Position numbers and translations under genes: made by a program. The notes below the pieces were generated by a model. The model saw only the letters and a program-made list of their open reading frames with translations. It was not told the origin of the DNA and did not search any database. A DNA stretch of 64,000 bases, from positions 1 through 64,000 of the forward strand of contig JAAZIA010000022.1 in the NCBI GenBank assembly GCA_012510445.1, in the 5' to 3' direction. Shown piece after piece: positions 8,521 to 17,397 of the stretch; positions within the stretch are counted from its first letter, which is position 1; each line of letters opens with the position of its first letter. This stretch comes from Bacteroidales bacterium (GTDB lineage Bacteria; Bacteroidota; Bacteroidia; Bacteroidales; UBA932).

Positions 8521-10458
8521 TTAGCTCAGTCTGTTCAATTCTTTGGCAAATGAATTTCTTACTTCCATCATGACTGTTAGTTTTTGCATGATCTCTTTCA
8601 TGTTACTTTCTTCCCCTTGCATTTGGGCTCTGCGTAATTCTCCCGTAAGCTTATTGCAGGTATGGGAAACTACACGCAACTTATAAACCAAAACAGCTTT
8701 GGTAACGTTTTCTTTAAGCAGAGATTCTTCTATGGGCAGGCTGTCTTTGAGTACCTTTAGGTTTATATGATGCGGCTTGTTTAACAAATCCAAGGCATAT
8801 TGGGCCATTTCAAGGTTGGAATGGTTCATAAAATGCCTCCTTCGAGTCAAATCATCGCCCGAAAGTTGGATGTATTCACGAAACATATGTAACAACAGGG
8901 GATCCTGAAATTCCAGCTCGTCTTCTTCCAAAGCGCCTATGATGTATTCTGCTACCGTAGTTTCTTCATGTAACGGACTTTGCCCAAATTTAAGCAAGTA
9001 ATACAAAAGCTCCCTTTCGCATCGGCTCACCTCGCTTTTTCCCTGCAAACCCTCAGAGGGTTTTCTTTGGAAAGCAGCTTCCGCATCTTGTTCCGCTGCT
9101 TTTGCAGGCGTTGCTTTTGCTCTTTGTACTTGCTTGGAATAGTTTCTCTTGCGTATTCTTGACACTTCGCGTGTAAGGATCAATTCCTCTATATCTAAGT
9201 GTCGGCTACATTCTTCAATATATACGGTACGGGTAATGACATCAGGGATTATGGCAATGGTATTGATTACTTCGCGTATGAGAGAAGACCGTTTTATGGG
9301 ATCTTTCATTTCTTCTGCCATCAGGGAAATCTTGAAATGAATGAAATCCACTTGGTTATTTTCTAAAAAGTGGAGTATTTCTTGTGAACTGTGCGTACGG
9401 GCATAAGAATCGGGGTCTTCGCCCTGCGGGAAACGTACTACCTTTACTTGTAATCCTTCTGCCAGTATCATGTCTATACTCCTGATAGAAGCTTTTATGC
9501 CTGCATCATCTCCGTCATACAGTACAACAACTTGCCGGGCAAATCGTTTGATCAACCGTATTTGTTCTTCTGTAAGCGAGGTTCCGGAAGAAGAAACTAC
9601 GTTCATGATCCCGGCTTGATACAAAGACAGTACATCTGTATATCCTTCTACCAAGTAACATGCCTGTTGTCTGCTTATATGTTGTTTGGCAAAATACAAC
9701 CCGTATAGCGAACGGCTTTTATCGTATACTTCACTATCGGGTGAGTTCACATATTTGGCAGTCTGTTTACTGCTTTGCAAAGACCTTCCACCAAAGCCAA
9801 TCACCCTTCCACTTAACGAATGAATAGGAAACATGACCCTATCCCGGAATCGGTCTGCCCATCCTTCTGCTCTTCCCGCAGCGGCAGGATAGTGAATGGT
9901 TAGCCCGGTAGCGATCAACAACTCCTGTTTGTATCCGGCTGCCATTGCCGTTTGTGTGAATGTGTCTTTTTCCGAAGGGGCAAACCCCAGTCCAAATTGC
10001 CTGATAATGGACTCTGTAAAACCACGTTCGGTTAGGTAACTCAATCCTATGTCTTTTCCTCTCTGTTCTTCCAGGAGGTATTGGCTGTAAAATTTTTGTG
10101 CATATTCATTGACAACCAGCATGCTGTCTCTGCGCATGCGTGATTGAGCTTCTTCCGGGGTCTCTTCTCTGTCTTCAACGGGGATGTTGTATTTGTTCCC
10201 CAAAAATTTCAAAGCTTCAACATACGACAAATGTTCGTGCTCCATGATAAAACGGATCACGTTACCGGCTTTACCGCATCCAAAACATTTAAATATACCC
10301 TTGGAAGGAGATACGGTAAAAGAAGGTGTTTTCTCGTTATGGAAAGGGCAACAAGCCACCAAGTTGGCGCCACGTTTTTTTAAAGTAACGTATTCACCAA
10401 TAACCTCTTCAATAGAAGCTGCATTCAGGATGCTCTCTATAGTGGTCTGGCTAATCAT
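8521..10458 (-). CDS. dnaG: DNA primase DnaG
   Basis: Makes RNA primers at the replication fork. The 645-residue protein has the usual order: N-terminal CHC2 zinc ribbon (C37PFH40 ... C58FGC61), the RNA polymerase core, a TOPRIM fold with VEGYTDVLSLYQAG (about 268) and the metal-binding VVLYDGDDAGIKAS (about 311), then a C-terminal helicase-interaction region after a charged linker. The start codon follows the trpS stop directly (10458/10459), so translation is probably coupled. It belongs to the trpS-dnaG-metG-DUF389 minus-strand operon rather than the classical rpsU-dnaG-rpoD arrangement. Confidence 0.96.
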   Translation of the reverse strand: MISQTTIESILNAASIEEVIGEYVTLKKRGANLVACCPFHNEKTPSFTVSPSKGIFKCFGCGKAGNVIRFIMEHEHLSYVEALKFLGNKYNIPVEDREETPEEAQSRMRRDSMLVVNEYAQKFYSQYLLEEQRGKDIGLSYLTERGFTESIIRQFGLGFAPSEKDTFTQTAMAAGYKQELLIATGLTIHYPAAAGRAEGWADRFRDRVMFPIHSLSGRVIGFGGRSLQSSKQTAKYVNSPDSEVYDKSRSLYGLYFAKQHISRQQACYLVEGYTDVLSLYQAGIMNVVSSSGTSLTEEQIRLIKRFARQVVVLYDGDDAGIKASIRSIDMILAEGLQVKVVRFPQGEDPDSYARTHSSQEILHFLENNQVDFIHFKISLMAEEMKDPIKRSSLIREVINTIAIIPDVITRTVYIEECSRHLDIEELILTREVSRIRKRNYSKQVQRAKATPAKAAEQDAEAAFQRKPSEGLQGKSEVSRCERELLYYLLKFGQSPLHEETTVAEYIIGALEEDELEFQDPLLLHMFREYIQLSGDDLTRRRHFMNHSNLEMAQYALDLLNKPHHINLKVLKDSLPIEESLLKENVTKAVLVYKLRVVSHTCNKLTGELRRAQMQGEESNMKEIMQKLTVMMEVRNSFAKELNRLS

Positions 10459-11448
10459 TTAGAACAGTTTGACTCCCATGGCTTCCCGTACTAATTCCAA
10501 GGTTTGGCGGGCAGAGGTGCGGGCTTTTTCTGCTCCCTGTTCCATTACTTGTTTAAGGTAGGGTTCGTTGTTGTAGATTTCTTCAATTTTCGCTTTTATA
10601 GGGAGTGTGTGTTTGCAAATATCGGCTGCCAGCTGCTTTTTCAAATCTCCGTAGCGTATGGTACAACTGTTGTATTGTTCCTTGAAATGGGTTACCACAT
10701 CCGGTTCCGAAACAACAGACAGGAGGGTAAACAGGTTGGCAATTTCCGGTCCCATGGGGCTGTTTGGTTTCACAGGCCCCGAGTCTGTAACGGCTCTCAT
10801 CACTTTTTTTCTGATGGTTTTCTCGTCATCAATTAAGTAAATACCGTTGCCTTCACTTTTGCCCATTTTTCCCGTTCCGTCCAAACCGGGGATTTTTACC
10901 AGGTCTTCCCCAAAATTATAGGCTTGGGGTTCCGGAAAAACAGAAACACCGTACATGTTGTTAAACCTGCGAGCCAGTACACGCGCAATTTCAAGATGCT
11001 GTTCCTGATCTTTCCCTACCGGCACCCAGTGGGCTCTGTGAATGAGTATGTCCGATGCCATCAGGACCGGATAGGTAAGCAGTCCGGCATTTATGTTCCC
11101 TGGGTTTTTTCGTATCTTGTCTTTAAAAGAAGCCGTACGTTCCAACTCTCCCTTGTATGCCAACATGTTTAGCAGTACAAACAACTCACTCACTTCCGGA
11201 ACGCTGCTTTGAATGAACAAAACAGAAATGTCGGGGTCCAGGCCGGATGCCAAATATTCCGATAAGATGATTTTTATATTGGAACGGTTGTCTTCCGGTT
11301 TTGGATGCGTGGTCAGGGAGTGAAGGTCTGCTATAAAAAAGAAACAACGGGCTTTATGCTGCAGCTCTATGAAATTTCTGAGTGCACCAAAATAGTTGCC
11401 CAAATGCAGGTGACCGGTAGAACGTATGCCGCTCAATACAGTTTTCAT
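10459..11448 (-). CDS. trpS: Tryptophanyl-tRNA synthetase
   Basis: Charges tRNA-Trp (329 residues, usual for bacterial TrpRS). Class I motifs are present: the HIGH-type HLHLGNYFG near residues 14-22 and GKMGKSEGN as the KMSKS loop. HWVPVGKDQEQHLEIAR and NIKIILSEYLASGLDP are family-typical. It is the first gene of the operon that continues into dnaG with no gap. The promoter candidate is TAACTTTG (minus strand, 11479-11486), 30 bp upstream of the ATG. Confidence 0.96.
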   Translation of the reverse strand: MKTVLSGIRSTGHLHLGNYFGALRNFIELQHKARCFFFIADLHSLTTHPKPEDNRSNIKIILSEYLASGLDPDISVLFIQSSVPEVSELFVLLNMLAYKGELERTASFKDKIRKNPGNINAGLLTYPVLMASDILIHRAHWVPVGKDQEQHLEIARVLARRFNNMYGVSVFPEPQAYNFGEDLVKIPGLDGTGKMGKSEGNGIYLIDDEKTIRKKVMRAVTDSGPVKPNSPMGPEIANLFTLLSVVSEPDVVTHFKEQYNSCTIRYGDLKKQLAADICKHTLPIKAKIEEIYNNEPYLKQVMEQGAEKARTSARQTLELVREAMGVKLF

Positions 11449-11478
11449 AATAAAGGGTTAAAATCAAAATTTATCTCA

Positions 11479-11513
11479 CAAAGTTAGTCTTTTTTAGGTA
11501 AATGTTATCTTTG
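11479..11513. promoter_or_regulatory. Divergent -7 boxes of trpS and aroA
   Basis: TAACTTTG on the minus strand (11479-11486) serves trpS. TATCTTTG on the plus strand (11506-11513) serves aroA, 22 bp before its ATG. Both match TAnnTTTG exactly; -33 boxes are not evident. Confidence 0.6.
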
Positions 11514-11535
11514 CATATCTATCTATATATAAAAC

Positions 11536-12882
11536 ATGATTACAATATCAAACGGTCAATTAAAGGGTAAGGTTTCTTTGCCACCATCAAAAAGCATGAG
11601 CATTCGGGTTTTGGCAGCCATATTTTTGGCCGGCCGTGAAACCTTATTAAAAGGAGCTTGGCCCAAAGACGGAAGGCAAGTGTGTGAAGACGTTCAGGCA
11701 GCCTATCGTGTGGTACGTTCTGTGGGATCTCAATTTGTAAAAGAAGACATATGGCCCAATGTGGCACCTCCGGGAAGGGACTCTTCACGTCGTCAACTGG
11801 ATTGCGGAGAGTCTGCATTGGCGTTGAGAATGTTTGCTCCCATTCTTGCTTTATCGCCTTATATATATTGTTTAAGAGGGCGAACAACGCTAATTTCCAG
11901 ACCTATAGACTTTGTTATTGAAGGGTTGAGGGAGTTGGGTTGCTGGTCTGAAAGCCTGAATACGCTGCCGGCGTTGTCTATTAAAGAAAATTTAAAAGAA
12001 ACGGGACGATGGGAATCGGGTGATCCTTCTTTGAGTTTGTCTCGCCCTATACTCCTAGTACAAGGTCCTTTGCGTGGCGGAAAGTACAAAGTTAACGCGG
12101 GAGGCAGTTCGCAATTTCTGAGCGGTTTGCTTATGGCCCTTCCTTTAGCAGAAGAAGACTCCATATTGGAGGTAGAACGTTTGGCAAGCCAACCATACAT
12201 AGACCTTACCTTAAACGTAATGGAATCTTTTGGAGTGAGGGCAACGCACGATAATTACAAAGTGTTTCACATCCCGGGCAGGCAGACTTACAGGGCTCGA
12301 AAGATTGCTATTGAAGGAGACTGGAGCGGAGGAGCCAATTTCATTGTTGGGGCTACCTTGTTTGGTGATCTGCGCGTTGGACCGTTGTGGGCAGACAGCC
12401 TTCAGGCAGACAAAGCCATTTTGGAAGCCATTGGGAGGGCCGGAGGCTCATGGGCGTGGGGCTCGGCAAATCAATTGAAAGTGTATAAAAGAGAGAATTT
12501 GCAGGGCTTTACCTTTGATGCACAAAAATGCCCCGATTTGTTTCCCCCGCTTGTAGCTCTGGCGGTTCATTGTAAGGGGACCACCAGCATACACGGGATT
12601 GACCGGCTGTTCCACAAAGAATCCAACAGAGCACTTGCTTTGCTGGAGGAGTATAAGAAGGTAGGGGGCAACATTTGTTTTGAAGGGAACAATATGGTTA
12701 TTGAAGGAGGAGCACTTCCGGGCGGCGCCACCATCTCTGCACGGGGAGATAACCGCATAGCCATGTCGCTGGCCATAGCAGCCCTTGGAGCTGACAAGCC
12801 TATAGAAATTGAAGGAAAACATACGGTTGCTAAATCGTTTCCCGATTTTTGGGTAGAATTGGAAAAAGTAACCAAACGATAA
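11536..12882 (+). CDS. aroA: 3-phosphoshikimate 1-carboxyvinyltransferase (EPSP synthase)
   Basis: Sixth step of the shikimate pathway: joins shikimate-3-phosphate and phosphoenolpyruvate. The 448-residue protein carries LPPSKSMSIRVL (substrate-binding Lys/Ser/Arg, about 16-27), LDCGESALALRMFAP (the Arg corresponds to the PEP-binding segment), GGSSQFLSGLLMALP, DWSGGANF, the catalytic LFHKESNRA and DNRIAMSLAIAALG. The CGESALALRM version of the PEP motif differs from the enterobacterial form but is seen in other Bacteroidota. aroC follows after 1 bp, forming a two-gene chorismate operon. Confidence 0.93.
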   Translation: MITISNGQLKGKVSLPPSKSMSIRVLAAIFLAGRETLLKGAWPKDGRQVCEDVQAAYRVVRSVGSQFVKEDIWPNVAPPGRDSSRRQLDCGESALALRMFAPILALSPYIYCLRGRTTLISRPIDFVIEGLRELGCWSESLNTLPALSIKENLKETGRWESGDPSLSLSRPILLVQGPLRGGKYKVNAGGSSQFLSGLLMALPLAEEDSILEVERLASQPYIDLTLNVMESFGVRATHDNYKVFHIPGRQTYRARKIAIEGDWSGGANFIVGATLFGDLRVGPLWADSLQADKAILEAIGRAGGSWAWGSANQLKVYKRENLQGFTFDAQKCPDLFPPLVALAVHCKGTTSIHGIDRLFHKESNRALALLEEYKKVGGNICFEGNNMVIEGGALPGGATISARGDNRIAMSLAIAALGADKPIEIEGKHTVAKSFPDFWVELEKVTKR

Positions 12883-12883
12883 T

Positions 12884-13840
12884 ATGAATTCTTTTGGAAC
12901 CCTTTTTAGAGTGTCTGTGTACGGAGAATCACACGGCCCCCGTGTAGGAGCTCTGTTAGACGGAGTTCCTGCCGGGATTCCTTTGCAGGAAGGTGATTTT
13001 ACAGAAGATATCAACCGTCGCAGGAGCGGAGCCCTTGGAACGACCGCCAGAAAGGAAAGCGACAGACCTCATTTGCTGAGCGGGGTATATAATGGCTTTA
13101 CTTGCGGTACTCCGTTATGTATTTCTTTTGAAAACCATGACCAGCGTCCACGAGATTACCATTTCGGCAAAGGCGGGAAAGGCCTTCCTTTTAGACCGGG
13201 GACAGCCGATTTTACAGGAAGTGTTAAATACAAAGGGTTTCAGGACCCGCGCGGAGGAGGACATTTTTCCGGTCGCCTGACACTACCGTTGGTAGCTGCC
13301 GGTGTGGTAGCCAAAAAAATCCTTACTCTCACTTCCCCGCAGTTACAAATCAGGGCTTTCCTTACCCGGTTGGGAGGTTTTTCTGTACTACGTCCCGGAC
13401 CGATGGGAACGGTTCTAACAGGGCAGGAGTTGCCGCAAGCAGTACAGAAAATGTTACGCCAAGCTATAAAAAAAGGAGACTCTTTGGGCGGCGTAATTAC
13501 TTGCCAGGTAACGGGCGTACTGGCCGGTTGGGGAAATCCTTTTTTTGATTCTGTGGAGTCATGTCTCTCGCACGTTGTGTTTGCCATTCCGGGGATTAAA
13601 GGTATAGCCTTTGGATTAGGGTTTGAAGAGTCGGACGTTACCGGCTACCACAATCCACATATGGGAGGTATTGCCGGCGGTATTACCAACGGAGAACCCC
13701 TTACGTTCCGAGTAGCCGTTAAACCTACCGCAACGGTGGGAGGCAAAGGCAGGCACGATGCTTGTTTTGCGTTACGGGTTCCTATAGTAATAGAGGCAGT
13801 AACTGCCGTGGTCTTGGCAGATTTATCGCTACAGCCCTGA
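12884..13840 (+). CDS. aroC: Chorismate synthase, short form
   Basis: Last step of the shikimate pathway: FMN-dependent conversion of EPSP to chorismate. Motifs are GESHG (His17), SDRPHLLSGVYNGFTCGTPL, RGGGHFSGRLT and KGRHDACFALRVPIVIEAV. At 318 residues it is shorter than the usual 350 or so: the loop after the fourth quarter (GFEESDVTGYHNPHMGG) is contracted, and about 18 residues are missing between KPTATVG and GKGRHD. The second conserved histidine, in RPGHADY, is Thr107 here (RPGTADF). These changes touch the FMN/substrate site, so activity may be altered. Cotranscribed with aroA and convergent with recA. Confidence 0.88.
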   Translation: MNSFGTLFRVSVYGESHGPRVGALLDGVPAGIPLQEGDFTEDINRRRSGALGTTARKESDRPHLLSGVYNGFTCGTPLCISFENHDQRPRDYHFGKGGKGLPFRPGTADFTGSVKYKGFQDPRGGGHFSGRLTLPLVAAGVVAKKILTLTSPQLQIRAFLTRLGGFSVLRPGPMGTVLTGQELPQAVQKMLRQAIKKGDSLGGVITCQVTGVLAGWGNPFFDSVESCLSHVVFAIPGIKGIAFGLGFEESDVTGYHNPHMGGIAGGITNGEPLTFRVAVKPTATVGGKGRHDACFALRVPIVIEAVTAVVLADLSLQP

Positions 13841-13856
13841 TGTATGCAAGTAGGTA

Positions 13857-14891
13857 TTAATTGCTCTGCTCTTTAAGAGCTGCTCGTACTTTTGCTTCCA
13901 CTTCTTCTTTGAGCTCCGGATTGTCTTTAAACATTTGTCTGACAGCCTCACGGCCTTGGCCAATACGTGTTTCTCCGTAACTGTACCACGATCCGCTCTT
14001 TTTAATGATATTAAAATCTACCCCAAAGTCTATCAGCTCTCCAATGAGTGAAATGCCTTCGCCAAAGATGATGTCAAACTCGGCTTTTTTAAACGGCGGA
14101 GCCACTTTGTTTTTAACAACCCTAACACGCACGTGGTTCCCCATGGCTTCGTCTCCGTCTTTAAGCTGCGTAGTGCGACGCACATCTACCCTTACAGAAG
14201 AGTAGAACTTCAGAGCGTTTCCACCGGTAGTGGTTTCCGGGTTGCCAAACATAATACCAATTTTTTCCCTTAGCTGATTTATAAAAATAATGCACGTATT
14301 GGTACGGCTTATGTTGGCTGTCAATTTTCTGAGGGCCTGTGACATCAAACGAGCCTGAAGGCCCATTTTGGAATCCCCCATTTCGCCTTCAATTTCGGCT
14401 TTTGGGGTAAGGGCTGCTACAGAGTCAATGACAACAATGTCCACTGCACCGGAACGGATCAGATGGTCAGCTACTTCCAGGGCTTGTTCTCCGTTATCGG
14501 GCTGAGAAATGAGCAGAGTTTCTACGTTAACACCCAATTGTTGTGCATAATTGCGATCAAATGCGTGTTCTGCATCTATGAAGGCAGCAATACCTCCCAG
14601 TTTTTGGGCTTCTGCAATGGCGTGAATGGCTAAAGTGGTCTTCCCGCTCGATTCCGGGCCATAAATTTCTACTACACGTCCTCTAGGGTAACCGCCAATG
14701 CCCAAAGCATGGTCTAAACCTATTGAGCCCGATGGAATAACCGATACGTCCCACGTAGGTTGATCTCCCAATTTCATAATGGTCCCTTTCCCAAAGTCCT
14801 TCTCAATCTTGTCCAGGGTTGCCTGGAGCGCTTTCATTTTTTGCTGATTGGCAGCTCCTCCTTTTACTTCTTCTTCACTTACTTTTGCCAT
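13857..14891 (-). CDS. recA: Recombinase RecA
   Basis: Strand-exchange protein for homologous recombination and the SOS response (344 residues). Walker [18 protein letters not shown], Walker B region [24 protein letters not shown], loop [22 protein letters not shown] and the acidic C-terminal tail are all standard. It is monocistronic on the minus strand between convergent aroC and divergent rlmN. recX lies nearby but on the other strand, so it is not cotranscribed. The -7 box TATATTTG lies 26 bp upstream. No LexA-type operator was recognised. Confidence 0.97.
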   Translation of the reverse strand: MAKVSEEEVKGGAANQQKMKALQATLDKIEKDFGKGTIMKLGDQPTWDVSVIPSGSIGLDHALGIGGYPRGRVVEIYGPESSGKTTLAIHAIAEAQKLGGIAAFIDAEHAFDRNYAQQLGVNVETLLISQPDNGEQALEVADHLIRSGAVDIVVIDSVAALTPKAEIEGEMGDSKMGLQARLMSQALRKLTANISRTNTCIIFINQLREKIGIMFGNPETTTGGNALKFYSSVRVDVRRTTQLKDGDEAMGNHVRVRVVKNKVAPPFKKAEFDIIFGEGISLIGELIDFGVDFNIIKKSGSWYSYGETRIGQGREAVRQMFKDNPELKEEVEAKVRAALKEQSN

Positions 14892-14917
14892 AATAAATTT
14901 GATTAATGATTAGTTGA

Positions 14918-14925
14918 CAAATATA
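14918..14925 (-). promoter_or_regulatory. -7 promoter element for recA
   Basis: TATATTTG on the minus strand, 26 bp before the recA ATG. No -33 TTTG at standard spacing. It lies 23 bp from the rlmN -7 box, which points the other way. Confidence 0.55.
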
Positions 14926-14948
14926 CAAATACCCCTGCAAAAAACCCC

Positions 14949-14956
14949 TATCTTTG
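14949..14956 (+). promoter_or_regulatory. -7 promoter element abutting the rlmN start
   Basis: TATCTTTG ends only 4 bp before the GTG start at 14961. With the usual position of this box, transcription would begin at about the start codon, giving a leaderless mRNA. Confidence 0.55.
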
Positions 14957-14960
14957 TGGG

Positions 14961-15986
14961 GTGAAAACATGGTTACTTGGAAAAACTTTGCAAGAGCTTC
15001 AGGATGTAGCTTCTGCTCACGGTATGCCTTCTTATGCTGCAGGACAGATGGCACGTTGGCTTTACAAGAACAAGGTGAGAAATATTTGGGAAATGACCAA
15101 CCTGAGTAAAGCAGCACGCGAAAAACTGGAGGAAACCCGGCAAGTGGGAGGATGGGACCCGTTACAAGAAGACGTTTCTGCAGACGGAACAAAAAAATAT
15201 CTCTTTCCTGCTTTGGCAAGTAAGGGGACAGGAATAGAGGCGGTGCTTATTCCGGAAGGTAATAGAAATACGCTTTGCCTTTCCTCGCAGGTAGGCTGTA
15301 AACTGGGTTGTTCTTTTTGTATGACGGCACGTATGGGTTTCTTAGGCCAGTTGACTGCCGGAGAGATGGTAGGACAATTCTTGCGTATCCCGGAAACAGA
15401 CAGCCTTACTAACGTGGTATATATGGGTATGGGAGAACCCTTGGATAATTGGTCGGAAGTACTCAAATCTTTGGAAATATTCACTTCTGATTGGGGCTTA
15501 GCCTGGAGTCCGAGCCGCATTACTGTTTCTACTTCGGGGATTTTGCCGGTATTGGGCGAGTTTATGGAAAAAACAAGAGTGCATTTAGCAGTGAGTTTGC
15601 ACAGTCCTTTTGATGCAGAGCGTGCTCAACTGATGCCTGTACAAAAAGCCTTTCCCATCAGTCATATAATCAGGGAATTACGCACCTATGATTTTACAGG
15701 GCAACGTCGCTTAAGTTTTGAATACATTCTTTTTGAAGATTGGAACGATACGCAAAGACATGCTGCTGCTTTGTTGCAATTGCTCCGTGGCATACATTGT
15801 CGGGTAAACTTGATTCGCTTTCATCCCATCCCCGGCTTTTCTATGCGCCCCTCGGGGGAAAATGCTATACAAGCTTTCAAAGACCGCTTACAAAGGGGCG
15901 GGATTATAACAACATTACGTGCCTCACGGGGGCAGGACATTCTAGCCGCTTGCGGCATGCTGAGTGTACAAAAGAAGCCCCGGTAA
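14961..15986 (+). CDS. rlmN: Dual-specificity 23S rRNA/tRNA adenine C2-methyltransferase RlmN
   Basis: Radical-SAM enzyme that methylates C2 of A2503 in 23S rRNA and A37 in some tRNAs. The CX3CX2C iron-sulfur motif is C113KLGC117SFC120. The substrate-methylating cysteine lies near the C terminus in AACGML. N-terminal GKTLQELQDVASAHGMPSYAAGQMARWLY is typical, as is MGMGEPLDN for SAM binding. The start is GTG at 14961; no later start keeps the conserved LLGKTLQEL segment. A -7 box lies just 4 bp before it. recX follows after 33 bp and is probably cotranscribed. Confidence 0.95.
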   Translation: MKTWLLGKTLQELQDVASAHGMPSYAAGQMARWLYKNKVRNIWEMTNLSKAAREKLEETRQVGGWDPLQEDVSADGTKKYLFPALASKGTGIEAVLIPEGNRNTLCLSSQVGCKLGCSFCMTARMGFLGQLTAGEMVGQFLRIPETDSLTNVVYMGMGEPLDNWSEVLKSLEIFTSDWGLAWSPSRITVSTSGILPVLGEFMEKTRVHLAVSLHSPFDAERAQLMPVQKAFPISHIIRELRTYDFTGQRRLSFEYILFEDWNDTQRHAAALLQLLRGIHCRVNLIRFHPIPGFSMRPSGENAIQAFKDRLQRGGIITTLRASRGQDILAACGMLSVQKKPR

Positions 15987-16019
15987 AAAAACAATACAAG
16001 ACGAAACAAGGATGAACTT

Positions 16020-16526
16020 ATGAGCGAACAGAAGAACCATAAAGAAAAAGAGGCACAGAGTGCCAAAGAAAGATGGCAGAAACAGGTGTCCCGTATGATG
16101 GCTTTGTGTAGCCGAGGTGAGAAATGTAGGCAGGACATTCGTAGAAAATTGATTAAAAGTGACTTGTTGGAAGAAGAAATAGAAGAACTTTTGACTCTTT
16201 TGGAAAAAGAGGGATTTATTGACGAACAGAGGTATGCCATAGCATATGTAAGAGATAAAACCCGGCTTCTGGGATGGGGGCCGGTTAAGGTAATGGCCGG
16301 ACTTAGGAATAAAGCCATTCCGGAAAAATGCATACAAGAGGCTATGAAAGAGGCAGATGATCAGCACTATATAGAAGTCTTGCAGGCTGCTCTACAAAAG
16401 AAAACTGCTCAGTTGAAAGAACCTCATCCCATTAAACGAAGAGAAAAATTGGTGCGTTTTGGTCTGGGCAGAGGGTACACGTACGAACAGATTTACAAGG
16501 TCTTAAAACAGGATCACTATAATTAA
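16020..16526 (+). CDS. recX: Regulatory protein RecX
   Basis: Predicted RecA modulator (168 residues) built from the three-helix RecX repeats: CSRGEKCRQDIRRKLI, then EEEIEELLTLLEKEGFIDEQRYAIAYVRDK (the most conserved part), then GLGRGYTYEQIYKVLK. It starts with a highly charged tail. It follows rlmN on the plus strand, whereas recA is divergent about 1.1 kb away. The proximity fits a functional link without cotranscription. Confidence 0.9.
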   Translation: MSEQKNHKEKEAQSAKERWQKQVSRMMALCSRGEKCRQDIRRKLIKSDLLEEEIEELLTLLEKEGFIDEQRYAIAYVRDKTRLLGWGPVKVMAGLRNKAIPEKCIQEAMKEADDQHYIEVLQAALQKKTAQLKEPHPIKRREKLVRFGLGRGYTYEQIYKVLKQDHYN

Positions 16527-16541
16527 TGTACAGAATAATAT

Positions 16542-16571
16542 TTTGTTGGAATAAAATTCTTTTTATCTTTG
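16542..16571 (+). promoter_or_regulatory. Strong promoter of the 51-residue small gene
   Basis: TTTG (16542-16545), 18 bp spacer, then TATCTTTG (16564-16571): a complete -33/-7 pair, one of the best in the window. The start codon is 48 bp further on, leaving a leader of about 45 nt. Confidence 0.75.
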
Positions 16572-16619
16572 TATGCAATAAAAGCGCCCATTTAATTATT
16601 AACTTAACATATTATTGTC

Positions 16620-16775
16620 ATGACATTTTTAGCAAACAACTTAGGCCCTTTTTGGCAATGGTTAGCCGAAATGTGGGATAAACTTCTTGGAGGGTTTGAT
16701 TGGGCATTACCAATTCGTGAGTTCTTGGTAGGATTTATTAATATCTTCAGGGACTTATTTACTTTTACATTCTAA
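16620..16775 (+). CDS. Uncharacterised small protein, 51 residues
   Basis: A short reading frame beginning MTFLANNLGPFWQW and ending RDLFTFTF. It is rich in Trp and Phe (PFWQWLAEMWDKLLGGFDWAL), with two amphipathic or hydrophobic stretches (about 11-24 and 32-51) and few charges. It has no lipobox and no clear signal peptide; it may associate with the membrane. I do not recognise the family. The case for a real gene is its setting: a complete promoter 48 bp upstream, an intrinsic terminator 30 bp downstream, and no overlap with neighbours. It could also be a short transcript whose RNA is the product, but the clean ATG-to-TAA frame argues for a peptide. Confidence 0.6.
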   Translation: MTFLANNLGPFWQWLAEMWDKLLGGFDWALPIREFLVGFINIFRDLFTFTF

Positions 16776-16804
16776 GAAAATTTACATTCTCAGCGCTGAA
16801 TTAT

Positions 16805-16834
16805 AAAGCTGTCTTCGTACGAGACAGCTTTTTT
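16805..16834 (+). terminator. Intrinsic terminator after the small gene
   Basis: A 10-bp perfect stem AAAGCTGTCT/AGACAGCTTT with loop TCGTACG, followed by T residues. It isolates the small gene from the ygjP-like gene whose ATG is at 16840. Confidence 0.85.
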
Positions 16835-16839
16835 AATGT

Positions 16840-17385
16840 ATGAAAACCCTAGAGACAAACGGTATTTCTTATATTCTTTATAAGGCTTCCCGCAAATCGG
16901 TGGCTATAACCGTAAAAAGGGATGGGTCTGTACACGTAAGGGCGCCTTACTGGATGACCCGTTCACAGGCAGGACGCTTTGTAAAACAAAAAACAGACTG
17001 GATTCGTGCCCGGCAGCTGGTCTTGCAACGAGAGCCCACTCTTCCTCCTGCCGGCCCGGAACGGGAATCATTGAAAAAGCAAGCAGTAGAAAAATTCAGG
17101 AAACTGTCGCTTCCCTGGGAGCGTAGGTTTAAGGAACGCTACGGCGTAGCCCCACGAAGGTGGACCGTAAGGCTAATGGACACTCGTTGGGGGAGTTGTT
17201 CCTTTAAAACCGGAAGAATTACCCTTAATGTAAGGTTGTTCTATAAACCTTTAGAATGTATTGAATACGTGATAGTACATGAATTGTGTCATCTGATAGA
17301 ACAGGCACACGATAAAAATTTTTACGACCTATTGACAAAAGAGCTTCCCGACTGGAAATCCCGTAGAAAAAAATTAAATGATTAA
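16840..17385 (+). CDS. YgjP-like (M48-related) zinc metallopeptidase domain protein
   Basis: A 181-residue protein of the YgjP-like/DUF45 family. The C-terminal half holds the zinc motif VIVHELCHLIEQAHDKNFY (H147, E148, H151, third ligand H157), preceded by the family's DTRWGSCSFKTGRITLN. The N terminus forms the usual beta-rich part (SVAITVKRDGSVHVRAP). No signal peptide, so it acts in the cytoplasm. Substrate unknown. In other genomes it is sometimes linked to restriction systems, but none is seen here. The stop codon TAA forms the first bases of the prfB -7 box. Confidence 0.85.
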   Translation: MKTLETNGISYILYKASRKSVAITVKRDGSVHVRAPYWMTRSQAGRFVKQKTDWIRARQLVLQREPTLPPAGPERESLKKQAVEKFRKLSLPWERRFKERYGVAPRRWTVRLMDTRWGSCSFKTGRITLNVRLFYKPLECIEYVIVHELCHLIEQAHDKNFYDLLTKELPDWKSRRKKLND

Positions 17386-17390
17386 CTTTG
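17383..17390 (+). promoter_or_regulatory. -7 promoter element for prfB
   Basis: TAACTTTG overlaps the stop codon of the upstream peptidase gene and lies 7 bp before the prfB ATG, predicting a 5' UTR of only about 3-4 nt if used. prfB may also be read through from upstream. Confidence 0.45.
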
Positions 17391-17397
17391 CAGTACT

